Source: Notospermus geniculatus
Taxonomy: Eukaryota; Nemertea; Pilidiophora; Heteronemertea; Lineidae
Length of the DNA stretch: 64,000 nt
Direction of reading: 5' to 3'
Assembly: GCA_002633025.1 (NCBI GenBank)
Contig: NMRB01000126.1
Coordinates: 385,624-449,623, forward strand
Shown: positions 55,000-64,000 of the stretch, piece by piece
Layout of the letters: every line of letters starts with the position of its first letter
Numbering within the stretch: the first letter of the stretch is position 1
Notes under the pieces: generated by a model
What the model was told of the DNA's origin: nothing
The model's database searches: none
What the model saw: the letters and a program-made list of their open reading frames with translations, nothing else
Position numbers and translations under genes: made by a program

Positions 55000-55240
55000 T
55001 GTGCATACGGGGCCTGGTGAACTAAACATGTTGGACTTTCCCCATGTTGCGCTGCGGGTGACCAGTTCATGAACAAGACCCCGTATGCACAAACAAATCC
55101 TTATCTTAAGTGTAAGATTATCATTAACTTCATAAAAGAATTCTTAGCTAAGGAAATCCTTTACCCTTGGAGCGCCGTTACCGAGTACACTCGGTGCGAC
55201 AATTCTCTTTTTAGGACCGTTACCGAGTGTACTCGGAAAA
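55000..55240. repeat. Foldback and paired CCGAGT palindromes
   Basis: GTGCATACGGGGCCTGGTGA (55002) is inverted at 55066-55088 (GACCCCGTATGCAC). At 55176-55194 and 55218-55236 the word CGTTACCGAGT-N4-ACTCGG occurs twice; its core CCGAGTACACTCGG is close to a palindrome. Confidence 0.6.
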
Positions 55241-56584
55241 GGTCATAAAAGTAAAATTTCAAAACACATGCATTTTTGGCATTTTTTCCCCTTTTTGTCG
55301 GAAAACATTCTTTTCTAAAAAAAACCCTCGGTCACAGGGATAAGTAAAAGTTGAAAAACCCCGGAGCTCTACGGGTTAGCTGTATGCACAAAGCACCTTA
55401 AGAATGTCCTTAGCTACGAATTTTCTTAAATAATAGGAATTTCCTCAACTCAGTAGGATTTCTCTTAGGCCTAGAGCTAAATTTAGCCTGTGCACTAACC
55501 AATAGAATTCATTGTTACAATAGCTCACGCTGGGAATGCCTGAGGAATCCCTATTTCAAGAAGTGAGCAAGCTAAAAGCTGTAATGGAAGCGAAGCTTTA
55601 ATGGCTGAGGAAACTCCTTATATTTTTACTTAAAAAGCCCAACGCCACAAAGCCTTACTCGAGGCGTACATGTATATGCACTGAACCAACGTTTCTCTAC
55701 TTAAAGGTTATTTGAAAGGGTTTCATCCACTTCTGGTTTTCTGCGTAATACTGTAAAGCATTAATCAGGCAGCATGAAACTGAAAACCGCATGGAAATCG
55801 GATTACCCATTTCCAAGTTATGAGAATTTGAAAAGGATGACTACTATGGAATGCCAAAGCGGAATTTATTCAATCTATTGAAATAGAGGTGTCAACATCG
55901 CAAAAAAACATGACTGAATTTTAGTTCATGTATCAACACTGAAAATTTCATTGCAATTAATTACACTACCATTACATTAATGGAAAAAGTGGAAAATTAT
56001 TAACGATATACCCCTAAGATTTGGGAATAGACTTCCCTCTACAACTTTTCAAAAGCGACACGGTAAGTTCTCAGGGACTTTGGAGCTATGAGCCTGGTGG
56101 CACAGTGCAGGGTCCTGGGTTCGATCATCCTTTGCTCATATGTGGTCAATAGCGGTAGTCCAAGTCACAACTTGGAGAATCATAACCATAAATTACACAG
56201 TCACACAACAATTCGCTCCAAAGATGTTCAGAATTGAACCCACAACCCACGCACTACACCATAGTGGCAATAATAAGAGTGTAAGAATCAAAGTATAACA
56301 CTACTAAATCAGCTGCCAAGAGGTGTACATGGTGTAGGGAGGTTGATATTCAGCGTGAATCATGAAAAATGAAGGATAGCCTCGATCTAGGCCTACAGCT
56401 CCTAAGTCCTTGAGAATTTACTATGATGGGTCTCTTTTGGAAAGTTGTAGGGATTGGTCTTGTCTTCCTATTCCACATTTTCCTAATTTTCAGCCCTTTC
56501 GAGAAATGATCCTACTGCATGGATGTTTACCGGAAGTGCCCAAAGGCATCAAACGTGCCATGCAAAAAGAGAATTCATGAAAAT

Positions 56585-56704
56585 AGGGAGGTTTCGCAAG
56601 CGCCCGGTTAGGCCCTACGACGACGTTTATCTATTGTGTGGGTATACCCAAACAATAGATAAACGTCGTCGTATGACCTAACCGGGCGCTTGCGAAACCT
56701 CCCT
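56585..56704. repeat. Near-perfect 120-bp palindrome
   Basis: Arms of 60 bp (AGGGAGGTTTCGCAAGCGCC ... against its complement) meet without a loop at GGGTATACCC, with about three mismatches. Confidence 0.95.
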
Positions 56705-56757
56705 AATGACGAAATGCACTCGGGTTACATGTACTTCACGGTGTCATCAGTTTTGTG

Positions 56758-56788
56758 GTCACGTGCATCTTGGCAAGATGCACGTGAC
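56758..56788. repeat. 31-bp palindrome with two CACGTG sites
   Basis: GTCACGTGCATCTTG, one base, then the exact complement. Each arm holds a CACGTG E-box. It adjoins the 21-bp array. Confidence 0.9.
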
Positions 56789-57178
56789 ATCTTGGACGAA
56801 AATTTTCAGATCTTGGACGATATTTTATAGTCTTGCACTGTAATTTTACTTCTTGCCGTATGATATTTAGGTCTTGGACTATATTTTATAAATCTTGCAA
56901 CGTATTTTTTTATTTGGTAATTTTTTTATTTAAATTCTTGCAATGATTTTTAGGTCTTGGACTATATTTTATAAATCTATATAAACCATTTTTTCAATTA
57001 GGTGGTAATTTTTTAAATTCTTAATCTTGCAGTGATTTTTACATTCTTGGACGATATTTTTCAAATCTTGGAGGAAATTTTACAATTCTTGCAGTATATT
57101 TTTTTATTATATAATGAAAATTAAATTCTTGGACTGTACTTTTTCAAATCTTGAAAGAAAAATCAGTCTTGAATAAAT
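56788..57178. repeat. Degenerate 21-bp tandem array
   Basis: Units of 19-22 bp begin CTTGGACNATATTTT or CTTGCANTGATTTTTA; about 15 units can be followed, with three longer AT-rich spacers of about 40 bp (two units). Confidence 0.8.
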
Positions 57179-57615
57179 TCCGCTTCGGCATTTCTTAGAC
57201 ACCCTGGCAACCATGTCAGGCAGCAGAGAACATCACATTTGATGCCATTGGATTTTTTAAACATATAAAAAACATTAAAGTAACTCATTTAACTTAATGG
57301 GCAGTTAGGTGTAGTTTTGATGTATTTGTATTTCATGATTTTCCTTTTCAGTCAGTCGTACTGCAGTTATTTCCTTAATATGGATTCGGAGGGCAATATT
57401 TGGATTTCTGTACAACACATTTGACCTCATGAACCCACCGCCTGAACAGCCACGGATACCAAGTTGTTTGGTTGTCATGTAGAAACATCATCTTAAATTT
57501 GGTAACACTGTAATTAATGGTCCAATCTTTGTGCAACTTTCACTGAATTGTTTTTTTTACTTGGAACCACTTTTCTGAGAAAAATATCATGAAATGCCCT
57601 TCAGGTAACCTTTAA

Positions 57616-59430
57616 GGTACCTCTCGAGGTACCTTTAGATAAGGATTGATTTGAGGGAATTTCTTTCCCTTAAAGACTGTTTATGCATACCATATAAGAA
57701 AAGGGTAATTCTTAGGACAAAACTTAAGAGAAATTCTTAGATTTCAGGGAAATTTTGCACTTAGAGCCTATACTCTTTTCTCAGTTTTAGACAGAGCAGA
57801 AGTCTAACTTGAGGCAAGAAAACAGTGCTTTGCCACCAGTACAACGTTTCTATTACCCAAAATGGTTTCTAAAATATACTCTGAATAAAAACGTTTGAAA
57901 AATGATTGCGTCATGAAGTTTCGGAATATAGTCCCACTTCTTTTAGCAATTTAAATTTACAGATTCCACGTGAATAGTCGATCGACGGCACCTGTCGTCC
58001 ACCATGTCTGGAAAATATGCAAATAATATTCAAATTATCATACTCTCGATCAGTTAAAAAGAGTTATAGGCTGATATCAACAACGGTAGAGGTGTCATCC
58101 GACTTTACACTTTATGCTGCTATCAAGTTTAAGCATGGACCCTCCCCCTCCTCAGTCCTAGTCGGGGACTCGCCCTAAATTTTGACGAGTCATTGGGGTT
58201 CATTTTTGTAGTATTTTGTCGAATCCTCGACGTATGAAATAACAGAAAGTGTCGAGTTGACGTCAAGTGCATCAGTTGGAGTGTATGTTTTAACAAGGTA
58301 GCTGCACTATACTTGCTCCTTAAAGCGCCACGCTATGCATCCAAAACTGAATTTCGTGACGCCGTCGTAGTGCATCTCATTTACGGTGACCTCGTTCATA
58401 GCATTATGCACACGGTCGATGTACACCATTTACACACAGAGCTAATTCATGGTGGTGAGGTTGATCATGATCTTGTAAATGCATGCTCGACAAGACTGTT
58501 CAAATCTATCGATTTGAATGATGTAAGTCACCAATTAGGTATTCTGTGTGTTCTTACACACAAACGAATGAGTTGAGGCATGTGTACCTTACCTGATGAA
58601 GGGTTATTCACGCTATAACACCACGTTGTCACTTGTCAAGTGGTGAAGCTATGGCTGCCATGACATGGTATTAGTCCAGCCTCGGTGTTATCACTGGCTA
58701 TATACGGCTGGACAGGGGACCAGTCATATCGAGGTCTGGAGGGAGAAAGAGTCACCAAACGCATATAGTCGCGCTTTAAAAAAGATAGGTTCCCTGGACT
58801 CACAAATTCCTTTTGGACAATGCTCCATTGTTTAGTTAAACTTTTCATGAATGGATCTGCGTATTTTTTACAAATTATGAAGAACACATAACTGTCTACG
58901 TTCAAACAGAACTTGAGAAACCGAGGTAAAAAAATGCAACCAAGGGTGAATTACTGTCGAGTGCCTGGCGTATGAAGTGAAGAAAAATGTCGAGTTTGTG
59001 TCGAGTGCATGGGGGGGGGGGGTCCGTGCTTAGACTTGATAGCTGCATTAATCCCGTCTATCCTGAAACCTTTCAGTAGAACTCTGATGAGCTGCTCATC
59101 CAGTACTACAATCTGAGCATTTCTGACCGGTGCCCATTTATACCTGGGTGGAGAGAGGCCAATAAGGTAAAGACACTTGGGATTCGAAGCCGGAATGACA
59201 GGGATCAAAGTGCCCCTGGAATCAAAGTATGGTCTTATTGGTGAGCGAGGGATTAGAATATTTGGCTATAGAGATCAGACCATTCGAATATAACCTTACA
59301 ACAGCGGGCTATATTGTTTGGCAGACTTGCATTCCTAGGATGTTGACTCCTGTCACACCTGGACCCTCTGATCGCTAGTCGGAAGCCCGTCCCACTGCGC
59401 CAACGTGGCTCCTTACTCCAGTTGTGACAC
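57616..59430. other. No supported gene; inverted/direct repeat pair
   Basis: GCTATCAAGTTTAAGCATGG (58121) is inverted at 59023-59045, and CGTATGAA-N14-TGTCGAGTT is directly repeated at 58229 and 58968. An 87-codon ORF (58313-58576; EFRDAVVVHLIYGDLVHSI) and two minus-strand ORFs (58636-58905, 58951-59208) with similar SPxRYxWxPV segments are not recognised. Confidence 0.35.
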
Positions 59431-59489
59431 GTTTTACAGCTGCTGTTGATTGGGAAGTTTCGTCATGAATCTACATGAAAAACAAAAAA

Positions 59490-59655
59490 AAAATGATGTA
59501 TGACAATTTATGAAAAATATATATACATATTGATGTATAACAATATTATGAAAAATATTCATTACATGTACTTTATTCAAACAATAAGAAGACATCGGAG
59601 CGATGATGTATAACAATATTATGAAAATTATTCATTACTTTATTCAAACAAGAAA
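59490..59655. repeat. Direct repeat GATGTATAACAATATTATGA
   Basis: The unit GATGTATAACAATATTATGA ... ATTCATTAC ... TTTATTCAAACAA occurs at 59531-59582 and 59603-59652, with a third partial start at 59493. Confidence 0.75.
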
Positions 59656-60657
59656 TAGTTGATTATGAGATACGAGGGTAGGTAGATCGGAATGTAGGCC
59701 AACAGCGAATTAGTAGGAGTACGAAAATATGGAACATGACAATTTGAACGAGGAGGAACAGTAACCTAGACTCACTCTGAACCACAGAGTCATGACTTTT
59801 ATTAATTTATCGTCATTGACTCTGATGTATCATGGCCGCCATACTGCAGAGAATACTTATTTTCAGTGGTCATGTGATCTCATCTGGTCATGTGACAAAC
59901 AGGATGGCCGGAAAACGTCAAGCAAACGTTATAAAGTAGATCACCACAAACACCGAAAAACCTGCTATAAACACCCGTTTAACGCCTGTTTAATGATGGA
60001 ATAAATATATTCATCAGCTATGTACACGATGTATGTTGAATTACAAGCAAAATTGTCGTCGTTTCAAGGGACTATTCATCATGCGGATGCAACTTGGATG
60101 TTAGTCGGTCAAGCTTCTCACTTCCGGCGCAGTGCGGTAGAATTCACCGCTGTATCGCTGCGCAAGATGGCGCCCATAATACAGTCGAGATATGTACGGA
60201 GGCCGTCGGAAATTGCCGAAGTACATACGAAGATGACGTCCATTGACCTAGACTATTCCGCAAAGAGGGGAGATACAGTACGGTAGGACTACCAACCATG
60301 GCAGCATTCCCAGCACGACAAGAGATGAAACAAGTGGCTTGTAGGGGCTACCGTTAATCACGTTAATAATCATGATAATAGACCCATCCACTCATTGAGC
60401 CGGCGTGCATAACGGACTTGTACAAAAGGTCTGTAGCCTACATTGCAATGCGAGATGATAGGCCTAAGTGGCGACTTGGAGAGATTGAACAGAACTTTTG
60501 CAGTGTCGCATGGGTAGGCTATGCGAGATAGGGACTGGGCAGAAGAATCACGCAGCAGAAGAATCACGAGTAGAAATTTTGAATGCGAAGTTTTTTTAAA
60601 TTAATTTCTGGAGTGTCACAACTGGGACAACTTTTGTGGCGACGACATAAATATTCG
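59656..60657. other. No supported gene
   Basis: CAAGATGGCGCCCAT (60164) and ATGGCCGCCAT (59832) are YY1-like words that often lie near invertebrate gene starts; the ORF 60020-60286 has no known motif. Confidence 0.25.
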
Positions 60658-60671
60658 TACACATATACACA

Positions 60672-61160
60672 AGATACAGAATAGCACAAAATTGACACAC
60701 AAAATGATAATAAGCAAGAAATCAATCTCCAGAATTCACCAATTTTCGACCCCAACCGGGGTCTTTTTCAAGTGGAACTTTACGATCTGAAACTCTAGAA
60801 AAGACTGAGCTGACTTCCTTTACATTCTCTTACTTTGTGTTGACTTTTGTGCATCTTTTCGCTTTGTGCTTGTTATGTATTACACATGTCACATTTATTA
60901 AACCCTTTTCTTTCAGCTAAATCAGTTTCTCCTTAATTACATCCACTCTCTTAATTAGGTCCAGCAACCATCGGTGGGGCTTGGACACTATTCTTTCCTT
61001 AATTGCTCGCTCATCCTGTCTACACAGGTTAGGTAGTTCCACATTCGGGTTTCAGCTCAGTCTTTTCTAGAGTTTCAGATTGTAAAGTTCCACTTGAAAA
61101 AAACCCCGGTTGGGGTCGAAAATTTGTGAATTCTGGAGATTGACTTCTTGCTTATTATCA
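60672..61160. mobile_element. Longest foldback family copy (489 bp), 14-bp TSD
   Basis: TACACATATACACA flanks it (60658-60671, 61161-61174). Two arms of about 115 bp (AAGCAAGAAATCAATCTCCA ... GAAAAGACTGAGCTGA) are inverted around a 240-bp middle (CTTAATTACATCCACTCTCT, CCAGCAACCATCGGTGGGGC). A one-sided tail (AGATACAGAATAGCACAAAA) precedes the left arm. No ORF. Confidence 0.93.
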
Positions 61161-61276
61161 TACACATATACACACATATACATACAAATATGGATCAGGC
61201 CCCATATTCGTAAAACTACTTAAGTCTAATTGAGGCACTTATCCTTTGTTTAGCACAGAAGATAAGTATCACACTA

Positions 61277-62002
61277 CAGGGTGTCCCAGAAAAAAACGCA
61301 ACAGTTAGAAAAATCGTCATTGTGGGGCAACCAAATATCGCAGCCATATAAAATTGGTTTTGCTAGATGCGCCAGAGCATACGCTTCATTTTCATACCAA
61401 TTTCATGTTGCCAATGTTTCAGATTGCTGCACAATCATTGTTTGACTGAGGTAAGGTAAAATGACAATTGCTGCATGTTTACAATCCATGAATAATGAAC
61501 AACACGACAGCTGAATTTCAGACATGTTTAATAGCAAAAACATAAGAATAGCATACATGTATGCATAAGGAAACACAGATACCGGTACTTTCTCTTAAAG
61601 ATCATTTCTGACTGCTGCAAGGCTTCCAAGTCGTGCATATTCAGTCACCACAAATGACCTCTGATGATGTTTTAACTGCAACGTGTGGTAAAAATGACCA
61701 GCAGAGAGCCCATGGCAAATTTTGTGTACTTGTGCTTATGGAACCAGTCAAAAGCCCACTCTGCAGATGATTATGCAGTTATGAAATTCCCAATCAGAAA
61801 ACATGCAGCATTCTTGTCATTTCACCCCACCTCAGTTATACAATGACTGTGCAGCCATCCGGAACTGGATTGACTTGCAGTTGGTATGAAATGTAGCGTA
61901 TGCTCTGGTGCATTAGATAAAACTAAATATTTGTGGATGTGGTGTTTGGTTTCCCCACAATCATGATTTTTGTAACTGTTGCATTTTTTCTGGGACACTC
62001 TG
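61277..62002. mobile_element. Mariner-like MITE (726 bp)
   Basis: The ends CAGGGTGTCCCAGAAAAAAA and CAGAGTGTCCCAGAAAAAAT (inward) are flanked by TA (61275-61276, 62003-62004), with arms of about 150 bp. A remnant of the same end is at 36650-36720. No transposase. Confidence 0.9.
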
Positions 62003-62178
62003 TATAGACCAAGTACGCCCGTTTATGAATATGAACCCTGGAAAATAACTGTACAAAAAAACTACACTACCGGTACATGTTAAGTAGGCCTACAGTTGAT
62101 TTACACCTTTTCGTGTATGGGTACACAGGTAACAAATCAGTTCACGGTCCAATTGATAGATTTCGAATCCCCCCCCCC

Positions 62179-62334
62179 CTGACGGCAATCCAAATGTCCG
62201 ATATGCATTGCTGGCACTGGTGGGTGATCGTTTTCACCGAATATGTCATCTTCGCTGCTGTGGCCGTTAACATCATCCGTTTCGCCGTGGATACCAGCCG
62301 AGATAAGCTGAAGTGCATAAAGGCAAGTAACTGA
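62179..62334 (+). other. Exon-like stretch on either strand, unassigned
   Basis: Plus strand: MSDMHCWHWWVIVFTEYVIF continuing with one membrane-like helix to KLKCIKASN, near an AAG|GCAAGT (GC-type donor). Minus strand: an acceptor-like TTTATGCACTTCAG precedes LISAGIHGETDDVNGHSSED. Only one, or neither, can be real. Confidence 0.25.
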
Positions 62335-62574
62335 AGGCGACATCTGTTTTGATAGCGCAACTCTTTGATAAGCCATAGAAGACGGGTACTCGCATGTGAT
62401 ATTAATTAGGTGAAGATGAGCGACAATTTAGGCTATTTGTAGTCAGATATGTTACATCGTTTTGTTGTAAACAAACTGATGGAAAAAGTACCGATGAGAA
62501 AAAAAATGAATTGTAAAACCAAAGAAAGGAGCAAATCCAGAATGTAATATTCATATATATATATTACACTATAT

Positions 62575-62640
62575 ACACGGTACAAAAGTTTACGGCAGCA
62601 TCCTGCTAGCCCTCATCAGGTAAAATGAGAAATATTACAA
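62575..62640 (-). ncRNA. Hammerhead-ribozyme-like core (degenerate)
   Basis: The minus strand reads CTGATGAG (complement of 62612-62619), a stem GGCTAGCA-GGA-TGCTGCC, then GTAAAC (complement of 62588-62593) where the hammerhead core needs GAAAC. Hammerhead motifs occur in Penelope-like and related elements. The core change makes activity unlikely; flanking stems were not proven. Confidence 0.3.
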
Positions 62641-62945
62641 ATTGAAGAAAACTGGAGCATTTACATAACTGCAATAATACAATTAGTAACTCTGTAGGGG
62701 GTGGATTTATAAAATCCCCAAGAAGAAGAAAGACCCTTGTTGAGCCAGCTGTTTGTTAAAGAGCTTGTGCAAACCCAATTGCAAAAGTTACAAAGAAAGG
62801 TGTCAATATTTGGCATATCCTCGTGTTTATAATATCCCCATATTTGAATTTTCCAATTCTGACCCCAAATTTGAAAAAAACCGCCAAAATCGCTCGACTC
62901 CAAGCCACGCCCACTTTTCGCGCCCCAGCGCAGCCTGCCTGAACG

Positions 62946-63213
62946 ATGACGTCACACCCAGAACGGAGGCTTGAAATAATGCAAGAATTACCAAAACACA
63001 CCAAAATGGCCGACAACCATGATAACCACAACGACATGAACGACAGCGATAGTCAGAGCAGTGGGGAGAGTGACTCCTCTTCTGAGTGTAGAATTGTTCC
63101 AGAGGATGAAGAGGGTGGAGGTAATGAGCGGAATTTTCAGGCTATTGGCCCGTACATGCATGAGCCTTGTGTGAGCGATGCCGATGAAGAAGAAGACCCT
63201 CTTACAGTGCAGT
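62946..63213 (+). CDS. Candidate first exon, acidic protein with PYMHEP motif (P2RX7-C-like)
   Basis: From the ATG at 63006 (AAAATGGCC context; another ATG at 62946 lies in a TGACGTCA box) the frame is MADNHDNHNDMNDSDSQSSG, a Ser/Asp/Glu-rich segment, then NFQAIGPYMHEPCVSDADEE. An acidic Ser-rich leader followed by GPYMxEP is the usual start of invertebrate proteins with the P2RX7 C-terminal zinc domain. The Cys-rich domain itself would lie in a later exon outside the window. The exon end (near 63205-63213) is a guess. Family assignment is from recall of the motif. Confidence 0.4.
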
Positions 63214-63640
63214 ACATCTTTTTAATTCCCTTCCAAATTTATTATCTGAAAAACTTACCACCCATAGTCTTTTCGGCTGTCTTAATTACTATAAAAATTA
63301 TATCCTTAATTCATATGACGTAAACTGCACTGTTCGTGATTGTTATGTATGTAACCTTTAATTACTTTTGTCTGTCTTTTACTTTCTTATGTATGTATAT
63401 ATGTATGTTATGTATGTAACCTTTAATTACTTTGTCTGTCTTTTACTTTCTTTGTATGTATTTATAGTGTGTGACATCTTTAAATTTATTTCTGCTGTTC
63501 TCTTTTTTTCAGGGGGTACAGCGTAAGCGATCACTTAGTGATCTTGCTGTGCCCCCGACCATTATTCTTATATTTAATTTCTTGTACTTAATTCACTGTG
63601 TTGGTCAATAAATGAAATGAAATGAAATGAAATGAAGTGT
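63214..63640 (+). mobile_element. LINE-type 3' end with TGAAA tail
   Basis: A 65-bp segment is duplicated (63342, 63407: GTTATGTATGTAACCTTTAA). Then follow GTACAGCGTAAGCGATCACT paired with its near complement (AGTGATCTTGCTGTGC), AATAAA, and a (ATGAA)n tail (63610-63636). This fits the 3' end of a non-LTR element. Confidence 0.5.
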
Positions 63641-64000
63641 TTGATGGTGGCGAGGCCGATTGAATGAATGGTGAGCATCGTTTCATCTTTTGACGGCGTC
63701 TTGCAGGAAAATGTTTGGAAATTACTTCGAGAGACTGAATAGCCACACTGTTGTCAGTATTTTGGCGTAATTTTATAAAGGCGATGCAAAATAACTGGGA
63801 ATGAGTCGCCTTTCTCGGCCAGATTGGCCCCCTGCGCCGTAGTCGCCGTCCGCCCGGAAATCGATTCCTGATCCTATTTCGGACACTCAAAAATGTGTAT
63901 CTAGGCTAGGCCTATCTGGCTACCTGCCGTCTCTCACACTTATTTAGTTACTATTTCAAGTAGTAATCACTGCACGAAATCTAGCGAATACCTGCAAGTA
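63641..64000. other. Unassigned; ends in a dispersed repeat
   Basis: A minus-strand ORF (63588-63890) is Arg-rich and unrecognised. The last 30 bp match 9530-9560 in inverted form, so a repeat continues beyond the window. Confidence 0.4.

Larger units (their letters stand above)
55847..57195. mobile_element. TIR insertion inside copy 2
   Basis: The ends TGGAATGCCAAAGCGGAATT and AGAAATGCCGAAGCGGAATT (inward) are flanked by TA (55845-55846, 57196-57197). Inside are an inverted pair (56025-56100 against 56395-56490) holding tRNA-like B-boxes, a 120-bp palindrome, and a 21-bp repeat array. Confidence 0.75.
55705..57611. mobile_element. TTAA-flanked TIR element, copy 2, interrupted
   Basis: Same family as 47904-48438, with TTAA at 55701-55704 and 57612-57615. 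The left 140 bp and right 415 bp match copy 1; 55847-57195 is an insertion absent from copy 1. Confidence 0.88.

Noticed and set aside
58313-58576. 87-codon ORF as a host gene
   Set aside because: No motif, no splice context and a repeat-rich neighbourhood; kept only as a note in the gap entry.

Overview
The window reads as intergenic DNA of a marine invertebrate, most likely a deuterostome such as an echinoderm or hemichordate. This is inference from its make-up: TAGGCCTA-type and ACATGTA-type words are everywhere, DIRS, Gmr1-like, Penelope-like and CR1-like retroelements lie together, small terminal-inverted-repeat (TIR) elements are very dense, and no compact gene set is present. Two single N bases (33192, 46034) and homopolymer runs fit an assembled eukaryotic scaffold. 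No operons, ribosome binding sites or CRISPR arrays are seen.

Layout. 1-4412: 3' part of a Ty3/gypsy element (RT thumb, RNase H, integrase, a third ORF with coiled coil and RS-rich tail, polypurine tract, ~1.06 kb LTR). 4413-7640: mostly featureless. 7600-8735: 5'-truncated CR1-like LINE (minus). 9270-14060: a mosaic of foldback and TIR elements. 15452-21831: a MITE split by a nearly complete DIRS element (gag, RT/RNase H, tyrosine recombinase, inverted terminal repeats, internal complementary region). 21873-23167: two nested TIR elements. ~23880-30660: a Ty3/gypsy element of the Gmr1 type on the minus strand, where integrase precedes reverse transcriptase, itself hit by at least three later insertions. 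30661-33600: TIR elements, a possible small secreted-peptide exon and a Penelope-like RT fragment. 34573-41530: long-TIR elements, a 77-bp tandem repeat and a Helitron helicase remnant. 41540-45500: a dispersed repeat with mariner, TTAA-flanked and CATG-flanked elements nested in it. 45600-57615: SINEs, mariner transposase relics, Harbinger-like MITEs and a TTAA element carrying a second insertion with a 120-bp palindrome. 57616-64000: sparse, ending in a mariner-like MITE and a candidate host exon with an acidic, P2RX7-C-like sequence.

The elements form a layered insertion history that can be read from target-site duplications and interrupted ORFs. The most distinctive items are a foldback family that repeatedly makes 14-15 bp target duplications (24763, 36756, 54073, 60672), a gypsy ORF3 placed directly after a strong 3' splice-site signal, and two tRNA-like repeats that contain a branchpoint/polypyrimidine/CAG block inside the tRNA-like body.
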